64,000 bases of DNA, taken from NCBI GenBank assembly GCA_963514095.1, contig OY741268.1:25070657-25134656 (forward strand). Reading direction: 5' to 3'. The notes under the pieces were generated by a model. It had not been told where the DNA came from and made no database searches. It saw only the letters and a program-made list of their open reading frames with translations. Each line of letters opens with the position of its first letter. Within the stretch, counting starts at the first letter, position 1. This stretch comes from Eutrigla gurnardus. Taxonomy: Eukaryota; Chordata; Actinopteri; Perciformes; Triglidae. Position numbers and translations under genes: made by a program. Shown here one piece after another: positions 48,601 to 61,013 of the stretch.

Positions 48601-50924
48601 ATTCTATTGGCCAGATTAATTACATCAGATGAAACATGAGATCAGATGTTCCACAGAGCCATCTGGAGTCCATCTATATTGGAAGTAAAAGTGTTGTCAA
48701 AGCATAAATACAATGCTCTTTAGCAGTACTTATTCTAGTATTAAAGCGTAAAAAACAATAGTATGAATATCCAATCAATCCGTCACTCAAGGAGTCATTT
48801 ATCTGCCTTCACCTGTCAAAGAGACCTGGCTGCTTTTATTAGTATTTCAATTTTAGCCATCCTATTAAGTCACATCTCAAAATGGTTCAATAATGTTTAT
48901 AAAGCAGCTTCGGCTTATTGTGGCAAAGATTTGACGGACAGAATGATATCACATCATTCAGATGTCATTTCTCAGTCCTCTCGACGTCCACTCACATCTC
49001 ATTAGGACTGGCTCGGGTTGGAGGTTGTGTATGAGCCTTCCAGGCGCAGCATGATACGTTTTTTTTTTTTTTTTTCTATGGATGCCTTTTAGGCCCAATC
49101 CTTGAAGCTTCAAAGAGAATGTAAATCATGCTAACCAGAGTTTGAATTTTATGCTTTCACACAGATTTCCATAATGTCCTTCTCAGTTGGATTCACCACT
49201 CTGCAATGAGCCCAGAGTGGAAAAAAACGGAAAGTTTAATTTGATACTTTCACACAAATTTCCATTAATTCCTTCTGCCAGGATGTTTGACTAGTTACCT
49301 GGTAACTAAACAGCTCTGTGAACATGTTTTCTGTTGGACTGCTGTGATCAGTTTTACACAAACCAAAGTTAAATATTCCTGAATAAAATTAAAACTCAAT
49401 CATTGTGCCATGCAAATTCATGTCTAACCCATGCAGATTTGCTCACAGGATATCATTTCTGTTTACTTATATCATATTTGTAAATCCTCTATCCTGTAGT
49501 GTGGTGGGTTTCATGTGTTATACTTAATTTATGAGCAGCTTGAGTGTCAAAAATACTTCTATATTTTAATAAAACTGTATTTTAACACGTTGCGTTCGGA
49601 TCTAAATTGTAGCTGTGCGCAAGAAACTCGACACTTTCTTCTAATAGCTGACCTGTTCTCCATGCATCCAGGCCGTGGAGAAACAGAACATTTATATCTG
49701 TCTCCTTTGTGTAGAGCATGCCAGAATTACAGGCTGCCATCTTTGATAGAAACACACTAATTTGAGCCATTAATGTTATTGGCTAGTAACCTTTTTTTGT
49801 GACTTTTACCAAAGTATCTAGCAGAGAAGTACATTTAACACCGCAGTTGTATACATCAAATAGATACAATAAAACCTAAATTTCCCATTATTAAGTCCAT
49901 GCATGCCTTGTAGCTGCTTTATATGGCTGCAGCATATCTTAATATACGTGTATTCAGTTACCAGAAAAAATCAAAGCTTAAAATAATAGATAAAATATAA
50001 GATGGGAGTAAAATCGGCTGCAGGAGCAGAGGAAGATAGAAACCTGTCCTCAGTATGCGGCGATACTTTCTATCTTGTAGTGGGTGAGCTGCAGGCTAAC
50101 CAACCCAAGTGACAGAGCGTCCCCAGACCAGGCTCCTTAGGGCCCCCCCTATCATCCATCATACACTGTGACAAACACTACATGCATGAAGACACACACA
50201 CAGTTGCACCAGTGGATCTCTTGTGCTTTGAGTTTTTCAAACTCAAACTGCAGATGAGGGATAAGAAGTCTATGAGAAAGTGACCCGGCTTCCCACCTGA
50301 TTTATTATCTCAGTAAACATTGTAAACATGAGTTATGGTCTCAATCGCTACTTTCAAATCTTCCTCAATACAGCGTGATGTTCATTTAGTAAGTTATGGC
50401 CCCATTTAGAGTCAAACAGATGATAAAGAAGGGTATGCTTTAGGACGGGGCTACGCTGTGACTGACAGGCTGCTGTCACAGTGTTGTCCGGTCCGGGAGT
50501 CGTCCTTGTTTTCCTAGAACCCTTTCTCAGTGTTTCGGAAGGAAATATCTCACTCAGCATTCGGTTGTAATTAGCTCCACCCTCTCGTCTCATTCGACAG
50601 GTGACGTCACGGAGAGAAGTGGAACGTTTTCATGACTTGCTTGCTAATAGCCTTCTTCCTACCTGCACCTGCCTGTGCATGGCTGTTTCTCAGCCCAGTA
50701 CTGCCACCAGTAATTAGCATGAAACCATTGGCAGGACTGTACTCACATGCACATGGAAGACTGCTCCATAGTGCTACCTCTTTTGCAAATTGTAGGAAAG
50801 TGTGCTGTCAGTGAGGAACCTATTTTGTGTCATAGACAGTCTGAAATCCTGGTATTAAAGGGCACTCTATGGTTAAGAAGCTGACCATGAACCACACCTT
50901 CCCCAGGTGTAGCTCTCTCCCTTA

Positions 50925-50995
50925 CTTCCTGTCTCTCTCCATTACTTCCTGTCGTACTATCACTATCTAATAAAGGCATAGAACGACCCAAAATC
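50925..50995 (+). repeat. tail of an interspersed fish repeat
   Basis: CTTACTTCCTGTCTCTCTCC repeated as ATTACTTCCTGTC, followed by ACTATCTAATAAAGGCATA, matches by recollection the 3' tail of a widespread teleost repeat that includes an AATAAA signal. The body could not be delimited. Confidence 0.45.
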
Positions 50996-51515
50996 ACAAT
51001 AATATTAAAATATTAATGAGAATACTTTTCCACTAAGAATATATACTTCCGTTGTACTTCATAAAAACATGTATTGTTTAAAAACATTTTTTAAACACGA
51101 TCATGACACTGAACATTGATTAACAACACATTCGATGCATAAATGTACGGCGGTCCTTCTCTAATGTCAACCAACTGGATAAATTTACTGTATGCTGTAA
51201 AAGTGTGTATCTGTGTGCGGTCTCACCACAACGTGCGTATCGCTGTCATTTAACCCAGCAGGTAATTTAAAGTGGATGTTGATGGAGCGGGACTAGTAAC
51301 AGCTTCCTTTCATCGTTTCACGGCGCCATTGCAGTCGAGTCGTTCTTGAATCTAGGTCTGCCATGTGAGTTAACAGTTTGAAGCACTTCACATCTCTATA
51401 TGACAAGAGCTGATGCAATCCCCCAGGGCACTTACAAGCTATCTGCCAGTGACAGCATCCCTTCTTCAGAGCAGGACAGGCTGGTCCTGATGTAGGCTGG
51501 TGAACACTGGGAACA

Positions 51516-51536
51516 GGGAGGGAGGGAGGGAGGGAG
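51516..51536. repeat. (GGGA)5 tract
   Basis: Five GGGA units; G-quadruplex potential on the sense strand within intron 2. Confidence 0.9.
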
Positions 51537-52018
51537 ACCAGCACGAGGAGCTACGAGGACATGGAGGAAAACGGAGACCAAGACACAGGAAAATGCAGGA
51601 CATGTGGCTTAGAGCAGAAACGGCGCAGCCAAAAAGAGAAAAGAGAGAATGTGGGTTTTGTGGGAAAAACAGAGATACAATCATCGTTGACATTTACTGT
51701 TCCCAGCCCGTCTCCCAAGGCTGTGCAAAGCTCTGGCTCATGGGCCGCGAAGGAGCATGGGATTCCAAATACATTGAGTCCATGAAAAGGCTTTTTCATT
51801 TATTTATTTATTTTATGAATTAGCTCGACGTGCCTGCAGGACACCACATATCCCTCTGAACTAGCATTCCAGGCCAGCCATCTCAAGTGATGCATCAGAA
51901 ATGTAACATCCCCATAGCGCTGCCGAGTGTCCTGATTATAGAAGGGAATGAGAGCGGCACACTGTGTGTGTTTGACCAGTGAACTGGAGATGGGATGCAT
52001 GGTCCCCTACAGCAGTAA

Positions 52019-52058
52019 GGGGAGGAGGAGGAGGAGGAGGAGGAGGAGGAGGAGGAGG
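52019..52058. repeat. (GGA)n microsatellite, about 13 units
   Basis: A pure GGA tract of about 40 bp on the sense strand of intron 2. Frames across it give poly-Gly or poly-Ser and are artefacts. Confidence 0.96.
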
Positions 52059-52680
52059 CGCAGTTAGCTGCAGAGGAAGGAGAGAGAAAAGAATGGAAAA
52101 TGAAACAGGGGAGAAGGAAATGAGAAGGGAGCAGATGAGAAAGAATTATCTTTGTGTTGTTTACCACTCAGTCCCCGAGCAAGCTCTAATGGCTCTGTGT
52201 ATGTGCACATGGTTGTCTGAGGACTGGTGAGTAAATTAGCATTATTGAAATTCAAGGTGACACTCGCAGAATCATTGATTATATTAACTGATGTGTTATT
52301 TCTTCAGCGTTGGAGGCGGGTTCGGTCATCTTATTTTCCACCTGCAGGATGACATTTATTTCATTTTTATTAAATTACTGAGAGGGATGAGGATAATGCA
52401 TTTCTCTCCACTGCATCTCCTGATTGTGTCTTTTTTTTTTCTTTTTTTTTTCTTCTAACCAAAGTCCATCACCAATCCCTGCTCCACCGATGGAGCGGGG
52501 CGATATTATGGGGGAAACAATGTGAGAGGGGGAAGAAAGAGCCACTCAGGTGGAGAGAGATACCGCCACGCTTGAAGAGGGTGTATGCTTTGGGGGATGA
52601 CCAGATGGCTGAAGCGAAAGGAGAGGTCAAATAGAGTAGTGAGGCTAGAGGAGAGTGGAAAGAGACAGTGAGGCGTTGAA

Positions 52681-52710
52681 GGAGGGGGTGGGGGGTGGGG
52701 GGGGGGGGGG
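52681..52710. repeat. G-rich tract
   Basis: Nearly pure guanine over 30 bp with single A or T interruptions on the intron 2 sense strand, so a G-quadruplex could form in the pre-mRNA. Confidence 0.92.
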
Positions 52711-54358
52711 ATCAGTACTGCATGGAGAGACATCTCTGGGAGAGGGAGTGAAGTGTAGGAATACATACATATACAGAGTTTGGGTCTTTTAAGCTGCAAG
52801 AGGGTAATCCAGAACTTTCTATACAGTCTGTGGAACCTTTCTAAACAGTGCCTGAAAAAATGATAAGAATTGCAAATAAAAGGAAACTCAATATTTAAAG
52901 GTTACGTAATGAAGATACAACCAGTCCCTTTGTGTTTTAAGTATAAACATTGTTTCTTTTATTTAAATTATTAAGCTGGAATCTTGGTGCAATTGCCTTT
53001 CCTTTTCACGGCGAAGAAACATTAAATTACTCTTGGTCAATATGTTGCTACTGATTGCTTTTTTTTTGTTTGCTTTCTCCTATTAATAAACCTCCAGAGT
53101 ATATGGTCTGCTCATTTTTTTCTGCCGTCTTGTTCTTCACCCTTGACTGAAATAATGAGTTTATTAAAATTTAAAAGAGTTAAGAAATTTACAAATCAGT
53201 TCACAAATTAGTGAGGTAGGAAATTGCCGCAGCTTGTTCCCAAAAAAATGGAGATTGATTAGGAAGTTTGCAGTGTGATTTTGAAAAACACTAACTCATT
53301 CCTCACAGGTCTCTTGGTGATAAAACCCAACACTTCTGTTGTGTTTTCTTCACCAGCAGTCGGTGACACAGCAAATTGTTTTCCTCTGTTTTCTCACAGC
53401 AGTTTGTTAGAAATGATGGTGCTAGCCGCCCTAAAGAAGGGTCATTTTTACTGATGTGGCGACATGTTTGCTTAATCAATCAAGATCAGCGGCGCTGCAC
53501 TTGAAGGTTCCCAGAGCTCAGAGTTACTATCACCAACATGCTACATTATATAGCATGTAGGAAGCCATGGATGTGTGGTTTGTTAGCCTCTGACCGTGGA
53601 GCCAGTAGTGATTAAGTAGTGAGAAAACAAGGGTTTTCTGCACAGCAAAGCTTATGGCTCCCCATTAAAAATAATTGACGCTGCTTCCATTGATTGTATG
53701 TAGCGTAACACTAACTGTGGCGGGGTCTTTTCACGGCAGCTGTGAACGCCGGTCCTGCAGAGCCACAAATGCCCGTGAGGGCAGACTCTGGAGAAGGTGG
53801 AGATGCAGGTGTGCGGTTCTTGCTGCAGGGCGCCTTGTGTCTGATGGGGCTGGCAGATCAGGTGCAGTGACTGGCTGGTCTTTGCCCCCGAAACACATCC
53901 CTGTAAACCTCACCGCCATGGGAGAACGAGAGCTAAGATCACCTGATGGCGTGGCTCATGGGATCCCAGCATCACACGAACCTTTCCACAGCAAAAAGGT
54001 CGGCGACCCAGAAACGAGCGCCGCATAAAGACACTGTGTAGCTAACGGGAGCGAGAGGGAGGTCACGGGGGGCGAGATGTGGACATATCTGTTATTGAAG
54101 CTCGGGCTTGCTCAAAGCTCAACCTAATAAGCAGAGGACAGCTGAGCAGAAAGAAAGAGGCTGCCAGATCTGGTCCCCTAGGATAGGTTCTGTGTCAGTA
54201 CTGGCCCAAATTAAGAGGGAGTGCAGAGGAAACTGGGCCTCGGCAAGTCTGCGGCTCCTACTGGCTCCCATTCAGTGTGGGAGATTGCAGCACTCACCCT
54301 GCAGCACTTACCCACAATGCTGCTGTCCATCTGTTGATTCACTTATCAAGAAGCGGTG

Positions 54359-54429
54359 TTGTGTGTGTGTGTGTGGTTGCATGTCTGCACTCGTGTGCAC
54401 TTGCCTGTGTGTGCATGTGTGTGTGTGTT
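54359..54429. repeat. interrupted (GT)n tract
   Basis: Two GT blocks (54359-54375 and 54405-54429) are joined by TG-rich sequence. Confidence 0.9.
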
Positions 54430-56319
54430 GCTGAGAATGGATGCTTATACCTTGGGAGAGGTGTCTGTACCAGGACAGATAGGGAGGGAATAGAATTAAA
54501 AAAGGAAGGAGGCAAATCCCACCTGTGACTAGATCTCTCATTCACTCTGCAATTGAGAGTCGAATATGTGAGCCCCGTCGTGTAGTATCTGAGAGGTGTG
54601 TACGTACTGTAGCACACAAAAATACAACAAAGACCAGAAACAAACACGGTTATTGTTCGTGCATGTGTGTGTGATTCCATGTCTGATGCATCACTGTCAA
54701 TGGGAAACAAATATTTAACAAAGCCATTAAGTAAGATCGGAAAGCGTCATCCATCCATTGTGCCCGGAATATTCAAAGTGTTTGCGGATGTTAAGAATAC
54801 TTGATTACCCAGTGGGAGCACTTAAGAGTCAATCAGAGTAAGTGAGCAGCCGTTTCACGATAGGTTGGAAAGGGAAAACACACCTGTAGCCCTGAATGTT
54901 AGTTTACACATTAATGGCTTCCGACTGAATGGAAGTCGCCGCTGCCTGACGATTTGCGCTGTCCCACCAGAGCGACTAACGAACGCACAAACAAATGAAA
55001 ACGTTGCCTCTCGAGAAATGGCATCAGAAGCATGCGCTGATAGAGGGGAAAAAATGCTGTTTTACAGAAAACTTCACTCCCTGAAGTGGTTGTTATGTTT
55101 GGATTATATTTGTTCAAATGACAAACATTCAAGTGATGTGTGTAAATGTTTCCTTTTCGCCTCGGATACTAATTTTTCAAGTGGGGTCAATCTGTATTCC
55201 TTGTAACTATGCAAAGGCACCGAGCACGTCGCTGTTCCCGACAGTTCACAGAACAAACGTGGCGGGTTTAAGGTCGAGGAAAGCGAAAACTGCATTCCTT
55301 TTTTTTCCGCCGGAGGCAGAAGGAGCTCGTCTTCTTCAGCTCCTTCGTAGGAGGCAACAGAAGCGGTGACAGGCAGCAGAGGCGCTCACAGCTGCTGCGA
55401 ATGCTGCAGTGAGTCCTTCACTGTGGATGAGGGAACAGAGGGATAACTGGTGGGAGCTGGAGACCACTTTTCCATTCATTGGCTGCCACTTTCCCACCAA
55501 AGCAAACGCACCCAGTATCGCTTAGATTCACAGCAATGTAACAGTGGGATCCACTATTAGAAGATCTGCTGACTTTATGATGCAATGCACGCCGTATCGT
55601 TGTGCGTCATGTGGTAAAATGCATTTCTCTATTTTAGATATATTATCTGTCTGCAGATAACGAATGTTAATACCAAGTGTAAATTGGATTTTATATTGTG
55701 ATCACTAGGTAAGGGTATCATTTCAGGCTGCAAAAGAAACCAAAAAGCACTGAATATTTTCTCAATTAAACCGGCACATATTGATGTTATATTGCTCTTC
55801 CACAAAGGCGAGGGACTCAAAATAGACAGATTAAAAATAAATATATTGATGTTATGTTTTTTTAGTCTTTTTATACATATATTTTGATATTTGATATTTT
55901 TAATAAAAGGTCAAAAACATCACCTCGGGCTGTGAGTAAATAATGCAGTCGTATTCCAGTTAATAAACAATATAATTGATGTATATTTATGTTTGTCAGA
56001 TTTATCAATAGTGAAAATGAGAAACGGACTACCAGTCTGACTAGACTATTTAATTGAGTTTATATACTGTTATTATTGCTCTTATATACAGCATTCATGT
56101 TACTATTAATATTTTTACATGACGTGCAGTTTTTTAAATGCTTCGTCAAATGCCTTGAGGGTCCTTTAGACTCACATAAACCCTTAATTGGCTATTAGCG
56201 GCGGGTCAAACAACCCGATTGATCGATAACTGCCTTTAGTGATGATGCACACGTTTGTGAACGTGCATATTTTGACCGAATGACGTCTTTTAACACCCGT
56301 GTCTCCTTGTCTCCTGCAG

Positions 56320-56559
56320 TTTGCTCCCAGTTCTCCCGCGGAGTCTACGCCATCTTCGGATTCTACGACAAGAAGTCCATGAACACCTTGACTTCGTTCT
56401 GCGGCGCCCTGCACACCTCCTTCGTCACGCCCAGTTACCCCACCGACAACGAGGTGCAGTTTGTCATCCAGATGCGCCCCGCCCTCCGGGGCGCCGTCCT
56501 CAGCCTGCTCTCTCACTACAAGTGGCAGAAGTTCGTCTACCTCTACGACACCGACCGAG
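56320..56559 (+). CDS. gria3: GluA3, exon 3 (amino-terminal domain)
   Basis: This 240-bp exon encodes 79 full codons plus split codons at each edge and continues the amino-terminal domain. It begins by completing Phe and reads FCSQFSRGVYAIFGFY; that Cys corresponds to the conserved disulfide cysteine of this lobe, whose partner lies beyond the window. It continues MNTLTSFCGALHTSF, VQFVIQMRPAL and ends WQKFVYLYDTDRG. The 240-bp size and phase (1-1) fit the family. The acceptor is CTCCTGCAG|TT and the donor CGAG|GTAGGC. ALHTSFVTPS and VQFVIQMRPAL favour GRIA3, while YDKKS at the start is closer to what I recall of GRIA2, so it is a fish-lineage variant. Open frames on the other strand are shadows. 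Confidence 0.96.
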
Positions 56560-58464
56560 GTAGGCCACGCCGCGGGTTTGCGTCGGGACTGTGAGCTTGA
56601 ATTACAGTGTGGAACCACAGGGAACATTACAGTGACTCAGACTAGCAGCTGCACACCAGGGTTAGCAGAGGAGAAATGCACTTTGTAATACTTTCTGAAA
56701 GCCCTGTAACTGTTAACACTGCACTATTTTCCCCAGTAGTTTGCTGTTATGCAAATGTGAAATATACTGTATTCACCAGCAACTCGTAACTCTTGTAATA
56801 ACACATTACACTTTAAGGAACGACGTATATTATGAGCTATAACCTTTGGATTGGACCTTTTTCTTTTACGAGTGGGCTGGTTGGAGTCAGTTAATCTTCT
56901 GTTTAATCATGTTGTTGATATTGACTCGTCTTTCATCCGAAATGAGGAATGTCACAGCTGCTACTAAAATGTTCTCCACAGAAATCAAGAGTCTCCGCCT
57001 GCCTGTGGGGGCTGCTCATTGTGTTGCGTCAATGAGGCTTTTTGTGTAGTTCCCAGATTGCATTGCCTTCCTCGACAATAGACACCGGTTTAATGCGGCG
57101 GCGGCGCCGTGTCTATGGCGACCTGTAAACATGGCGAGGTGTTCATCTGTGGGCGCTCTAGTGTCGAACGGGAAAATGAGCTCATTATCTCTCAATGGAA
57201 TAATGATCCCCTCCTCCGACAGAAACTTCAATTTGTTCCGACAGCACCTGGACAGGAGGGATGGATGTGTTCTGGATGTAACAGACAATATGTCTTCATC
57301 TTTGTCAAGGTGCCAGAAAAGTGTGGCTACATATCCCCCCCTGCACTGTACATAGCAGTTTGGATGTCTGTTTTTTATTTGCTCATTATAGAAAGGTCCA
57401 GCTATGCTCCCAGCCATGCTTCTGCCTCTCTATGGTTCCTTTTTTTTTATTCTGGTGCCAGACTCATGCCTCCACCTCTCCGTGTCTTGCTTTGAGGCGG
57501 AGTATAAAGTGTGCTTTAGCGCAGAGTCCTCTGTCTTTGGGTCTCCAGGTCTGTAGGGCCCAGAGCTGAGGGCCTTAATCCTCCACACAGCCTGCAGATA
57601 ATATGTGGTTAATTAGGGTCACTCTGACGAGAACACTCATTGGATCTTCCCTGCGGATGCCGGCAACCCACACGTCCTTCAGCACAACCAATACTACCCA
57701 GCTACCGGTTGCCCGTCCCTCTGCTTCTCCCCTCCTGTCTGGAGAGTGAGACTGTCTGGAGCAGGGTTGGAAAAAGAGGCTGAAATACAAAAACAGAAGA
57801 GGTGACAGACATCCGTTGACTTTGAAGAGGAAATGGAGGGACGGAGGGCAAAAGAGGGAGGGAAAGTGAGAAGGAGGAGGGAACCAAACACCTATTCAAT
57901 CCGGCAATTAAGGCAACAGAAGGCGTGTGTGATTTACAGGCTGTTACCTGTGTACAGACAATTCCCCCCGTACTGTACATCCCTATGCCGAGGCCCATGC
58001 CAAGCCACTTTTACCTCTCTCCTCACTGCCAGTGGTGTAAGACGATCCCTTATTAGTGGGAGGACATTGGCCCCAGGAGGGGATTAAAGTCGTTTATTGA
58101 TGCACTCCATCCAGCACTTTGGGGGGTTTTGACACTTGGCTCATCAAGCAGACAGATGTGTCAGGGAGCCTCTACCTTCGCTTATCAGGTAGTGCAGCTC
58201 CCCAGGCAATATGGACACCGACTGCTGGCTAAACCCGGAGGAGTGACAACGGAAAATAGTCTTCAAGGGTGGAGGGGATTTTTTACCCTCTGGCTCTGGT
58301 GCAAAAGGAAAATTGACAACTGCTTTTGACTGTTTTATTTGAGTTATTCATTACTTTCTTTGTCCGATGTACCCCTTCGCTGACCTCACCATACACTGTA
58401 TGTGTTGTAGTCGAAGTGTTGATGTTACTGTCTCTTTAATCACTTATCCATCACCTTCACCTCA

Positions 58465-58684
58465 CTGTTTCAACTGTTATTCCAGTTCATTATTTCAGCT
58501 ATTACTTTTAGCGAATCATTTCAACAATATATCCATTACATTCAGCTTATTATTTCAGCTATTGGTTCATTGCTTTTAGCTAATTATTACAACTGTCTAT
58601 TCATTTTATCTAATCATGTCAGCTGTTTATCCATTACTTTTTATCGAATGATTTCAACTGTTCATCCATTACTTTTATCTTCCT
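58465..58684 (+). repeat. degenerate minisatellite, about 34-bp period, about 6 units
   Basis: Successive units follow the pattern ATNATTTCAACTGTT, CATCCATTACTTTTATC and a short spacer. The best preserved units begin near 58580, 58611 and 58647. Unit length varies from about 30 to 35 bases and units differ at several positions, so the array is old. Confidence 0.75.
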
Positions 58685-59671
58685 AGTTTGACTTCTTTCT
58701 TTGCTTGCTTGCAAATAATATTTTCATACAGTCTCAACGCGTTATTGCTGAATCGTTGGTCGGTGCTTTTAGCCAATATTAGCTTACGCCTGATTTTCTT
58801 TAGCTGAGCTCCTCCACAATCTTACAACGGCTGCAGAAGTATCCCCTGGGTTCATGTACCTGGTTGGGTAGCACTGATATCTGTAATTCATTGATCACTC
58901 TCGCTGAGCCAAATTGGGAGTCGATAATAGGTCATTGTCTTGCAACCCATTGTATTATTGCTTTGCTGTGATTTTTGGCATCGTCTGAAATGGAGGGCCG
59001 ACATGCTGCTGAGTGATCTCTGACCTTTAAATGTAAACAATCTTTATAGAAATAAAATAAATCAATAGCATGCAACAATACACCCCTGCTGGTTCTGACA
59101 GATTTCTAATTCTGCTGCAGATAAACAGGGATCAAACACGTAAACCCACATGACTCATGATGTGCGACATGAAGCACGTGTTGTGAAACTACAGGATTTT
59201 TTATTGAGCGTCTTTTTTTATCCTTTTAATAATGTTTGATAAAAACATCGCTCATCCTAATACCGGAAGCAACTTTGCAATTATCCTCCAAACTCTCGTC
59301 TCGGGGGGGAAAAACGCAGCGCATCAACTTGCTGAGTTCCACCAGGAGATTTTATTCAGTCAATAGAAAAGATTAATTACAACCACACTATTCATTTGGC
59401 TCTTACATTGGTCTGGCAAAAATGCTTTTAGTTCTTAGTGCGGTGCTTTCAGCCGGAGAGTGATGGTCCATATGCTTCAGACTCAGATGTATCGGAGGGG
59501 AAATGAAGGTAAATTTGTACGGTAAATGGCAATGCCATTATGAGACAGCTGTATAAAAGCAGACGTTACGATGAAGGAACTGCACTGGAAGCAAATGGAG
59601 CTTCCGTAGGCAGTGATATTAATGATTGGCTCCTCGTCTTTTATCTGACGTAATATATTGAGGGTACTGTA

Positions 59672-59691
59672 GTGTGTGTGTGTGTGTGTGT
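59672..59691. repeat. (GT)10 microsatellite
   Basis: Ten uninterrupted GT units. Confidence 0.96.
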
Positions 59692-60009
59692 AACACATGT
59701 GTGGGTGGAGTGAGATCAGAGGTTCAAACAGATATCGCCACTCATTCTTTTTAGTCACCCCCAAACATCACATATGGCTCACCGGGGAAAAACTGCCGGC
59801 CCCCTCTCAGTTTGCATTAACAGCTGAGGATGTGGAGCCGTGCGGGGTAAAGGTAGCTGGACCTTGCCCTTTCTGTTCCGCCGGTCAGGTATGGCCAAAT
59901 AATTGCCGGGTCTGTGTAGCAGAGACAGATGATTACAGGCTTTATTGTCTCTCCCAGGCACAATCAACCCTGATTCAGCAATCTCACCTCTACTTGATTT
60001 ATGACTCAC

Positions 60010-60010
<1 letters not shown>

Positions 60011-60054
<44 letters not shown>
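60011..60054. repeat. (CT)n microsatellite, about 21 units
   Basis: A nearly pure CT tract ending in CTGTCTGTC. Poly-Leu/Ser frames here are artefacts. Confidence 0.96.
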
Positions 60055-60058
<4 letters not shown>

Positions 60059-60654
60059 GTCTTACCCCTCTATAGCGTGTACTTATATGCTTTTAGCTTT
60101 CTCTTATGCCTCTTATGGCTGAAGTCGTCTCGTCCTAAAACGCTGCTGAGTGGTCAAGAAAAGTGGTGTGCAGTTTACAATGACAGAAGTGGGAGATTTA
60201 CTGCTCAAAGTTAATGCAAATGTAAAAAAAAAAGGAAGACAAAAGGATGCGTCACATATCTACACGGCAGATTTGATCAGCCGTATCTAGCTAGCTGATT
60301 AAGCTATTTGTCTCCAGCTGACGACTGGATTTTTCCATCCGACTCGTTTTAAAATGAGAATCCTGTAAAGGAAGAGGGGCATAAATACACACATGGTGGC
60401 TACATACATACATACGTGACATTGTGCTCCTCTTTTTATAATAATAATACCATTTTAGGGAGCAATATTAACTTGCTCTAGCACTAGCTAGCTTGAATTC
60501 TTTGCTATAAGGTTGTGTAAGATTTATGCTGCAGTTAAAGTAAGAATGTCAAAAAATTAAAAGAAGACCAGGTTAATAAAACCAGGTTTGTGTCGAACAA
60601 AATTACTTTGTGTCCCGTGTGGAAGCAAACCTGCTTATTTTATGTAACAGATAT

Positions 60655-60765
60655 TCTTATTTTAACCCAAACCACCATCTTTCCCTAAGCCTAACCAAGT
60701 AGGCTACTTCGGTTGCTTAAAACTAACCAAGTTAACCTTAAAACTATGTTATTCTAGATTGGAAC
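60655..60765 (+). repeat. interspersed fish repeat fragment with CCTAACCAAGT words
   Basis: The words TTTAACCCAAACCACCATC, CCCTAAGCCTAACCAAGTAG and AAACTAACCAAGT are, by recollection, typical of a high-copy teleost repeat. The ends are not resolved. It lies about 170 bp before dispersed-repeat copy B and may belong to the same composite insertion. Confidence 0.55.
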
Positions 60766-60932
60766 ATTATTTAAAGGACACTGTATGCATATAATGAATG
60801 GAAACTGTATGTTTCCTGTTAACAAGGAAGTTTATTTTGAAAAGACACTTTGAAAAGACGAATTGCTCTTTTGGTTTTGGTTTTGGAAATGCTACTAAGG
60901 ACACTTTACATGCAGCGTATTGCTCTATATCT

Positions 60933-61013
60933 AAAGCTTGACATGCCTGCTGTGCCTAGTTACGGTTGCTAAACCATGATTGGTCCATTGCTGTGTGGGG
61001 GAGGGGCCTGAGT
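60933..61013 (+). repeat. dispersed repeat, copy B (first copy at 23851)
   Basis: It starts AAAGCTTGACATGCCTGC and aligns over 81 bp with 23851-23930 in the same orientation. The two copies differ at about a quarter of positions. Confidence 0.7.

Larger units (their letters stand above)
34561..56319 (+). other. gria3: gria3 intron 2 (about 21.8 kb)
   Basis: GTGAGTG donor, CTCCTGCAG acceptor with a pyrimidine-rich tract, phase 1. It contains a 567-bp long inverted-repeat transposon, several GA, GT, GGA and poly-G tracts, CpG-dense patches near 43.0 and 47.3 kb, an AT-rich decayed repeat near 48.1-48.6 kb, and exact octamers at 42879, 46172 and 49410. Many open frames of 100-140 codons occur, but none shows a domain or fits as an extra receptor exon, because exons 2 and 3 join without missing residues. 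Large early introns are usual for this gene family. Confidence 0.88.

Noticed and set aside
56184..56627. 147-codon minus-strand frame over exon 3
   Set aside because: It is the shadow of the GC-rich receptor exon, whose sense frame has clear homology and splice sites.
57085..57190. GC-rich patch with AACATGGCGAGG (YY1-like) and a partial CTCF core in intron 3
   Set aside because: Short, and the CTCF word has a mismatch at an invariant G. No donor or exon follows, so I did not call a promoter.
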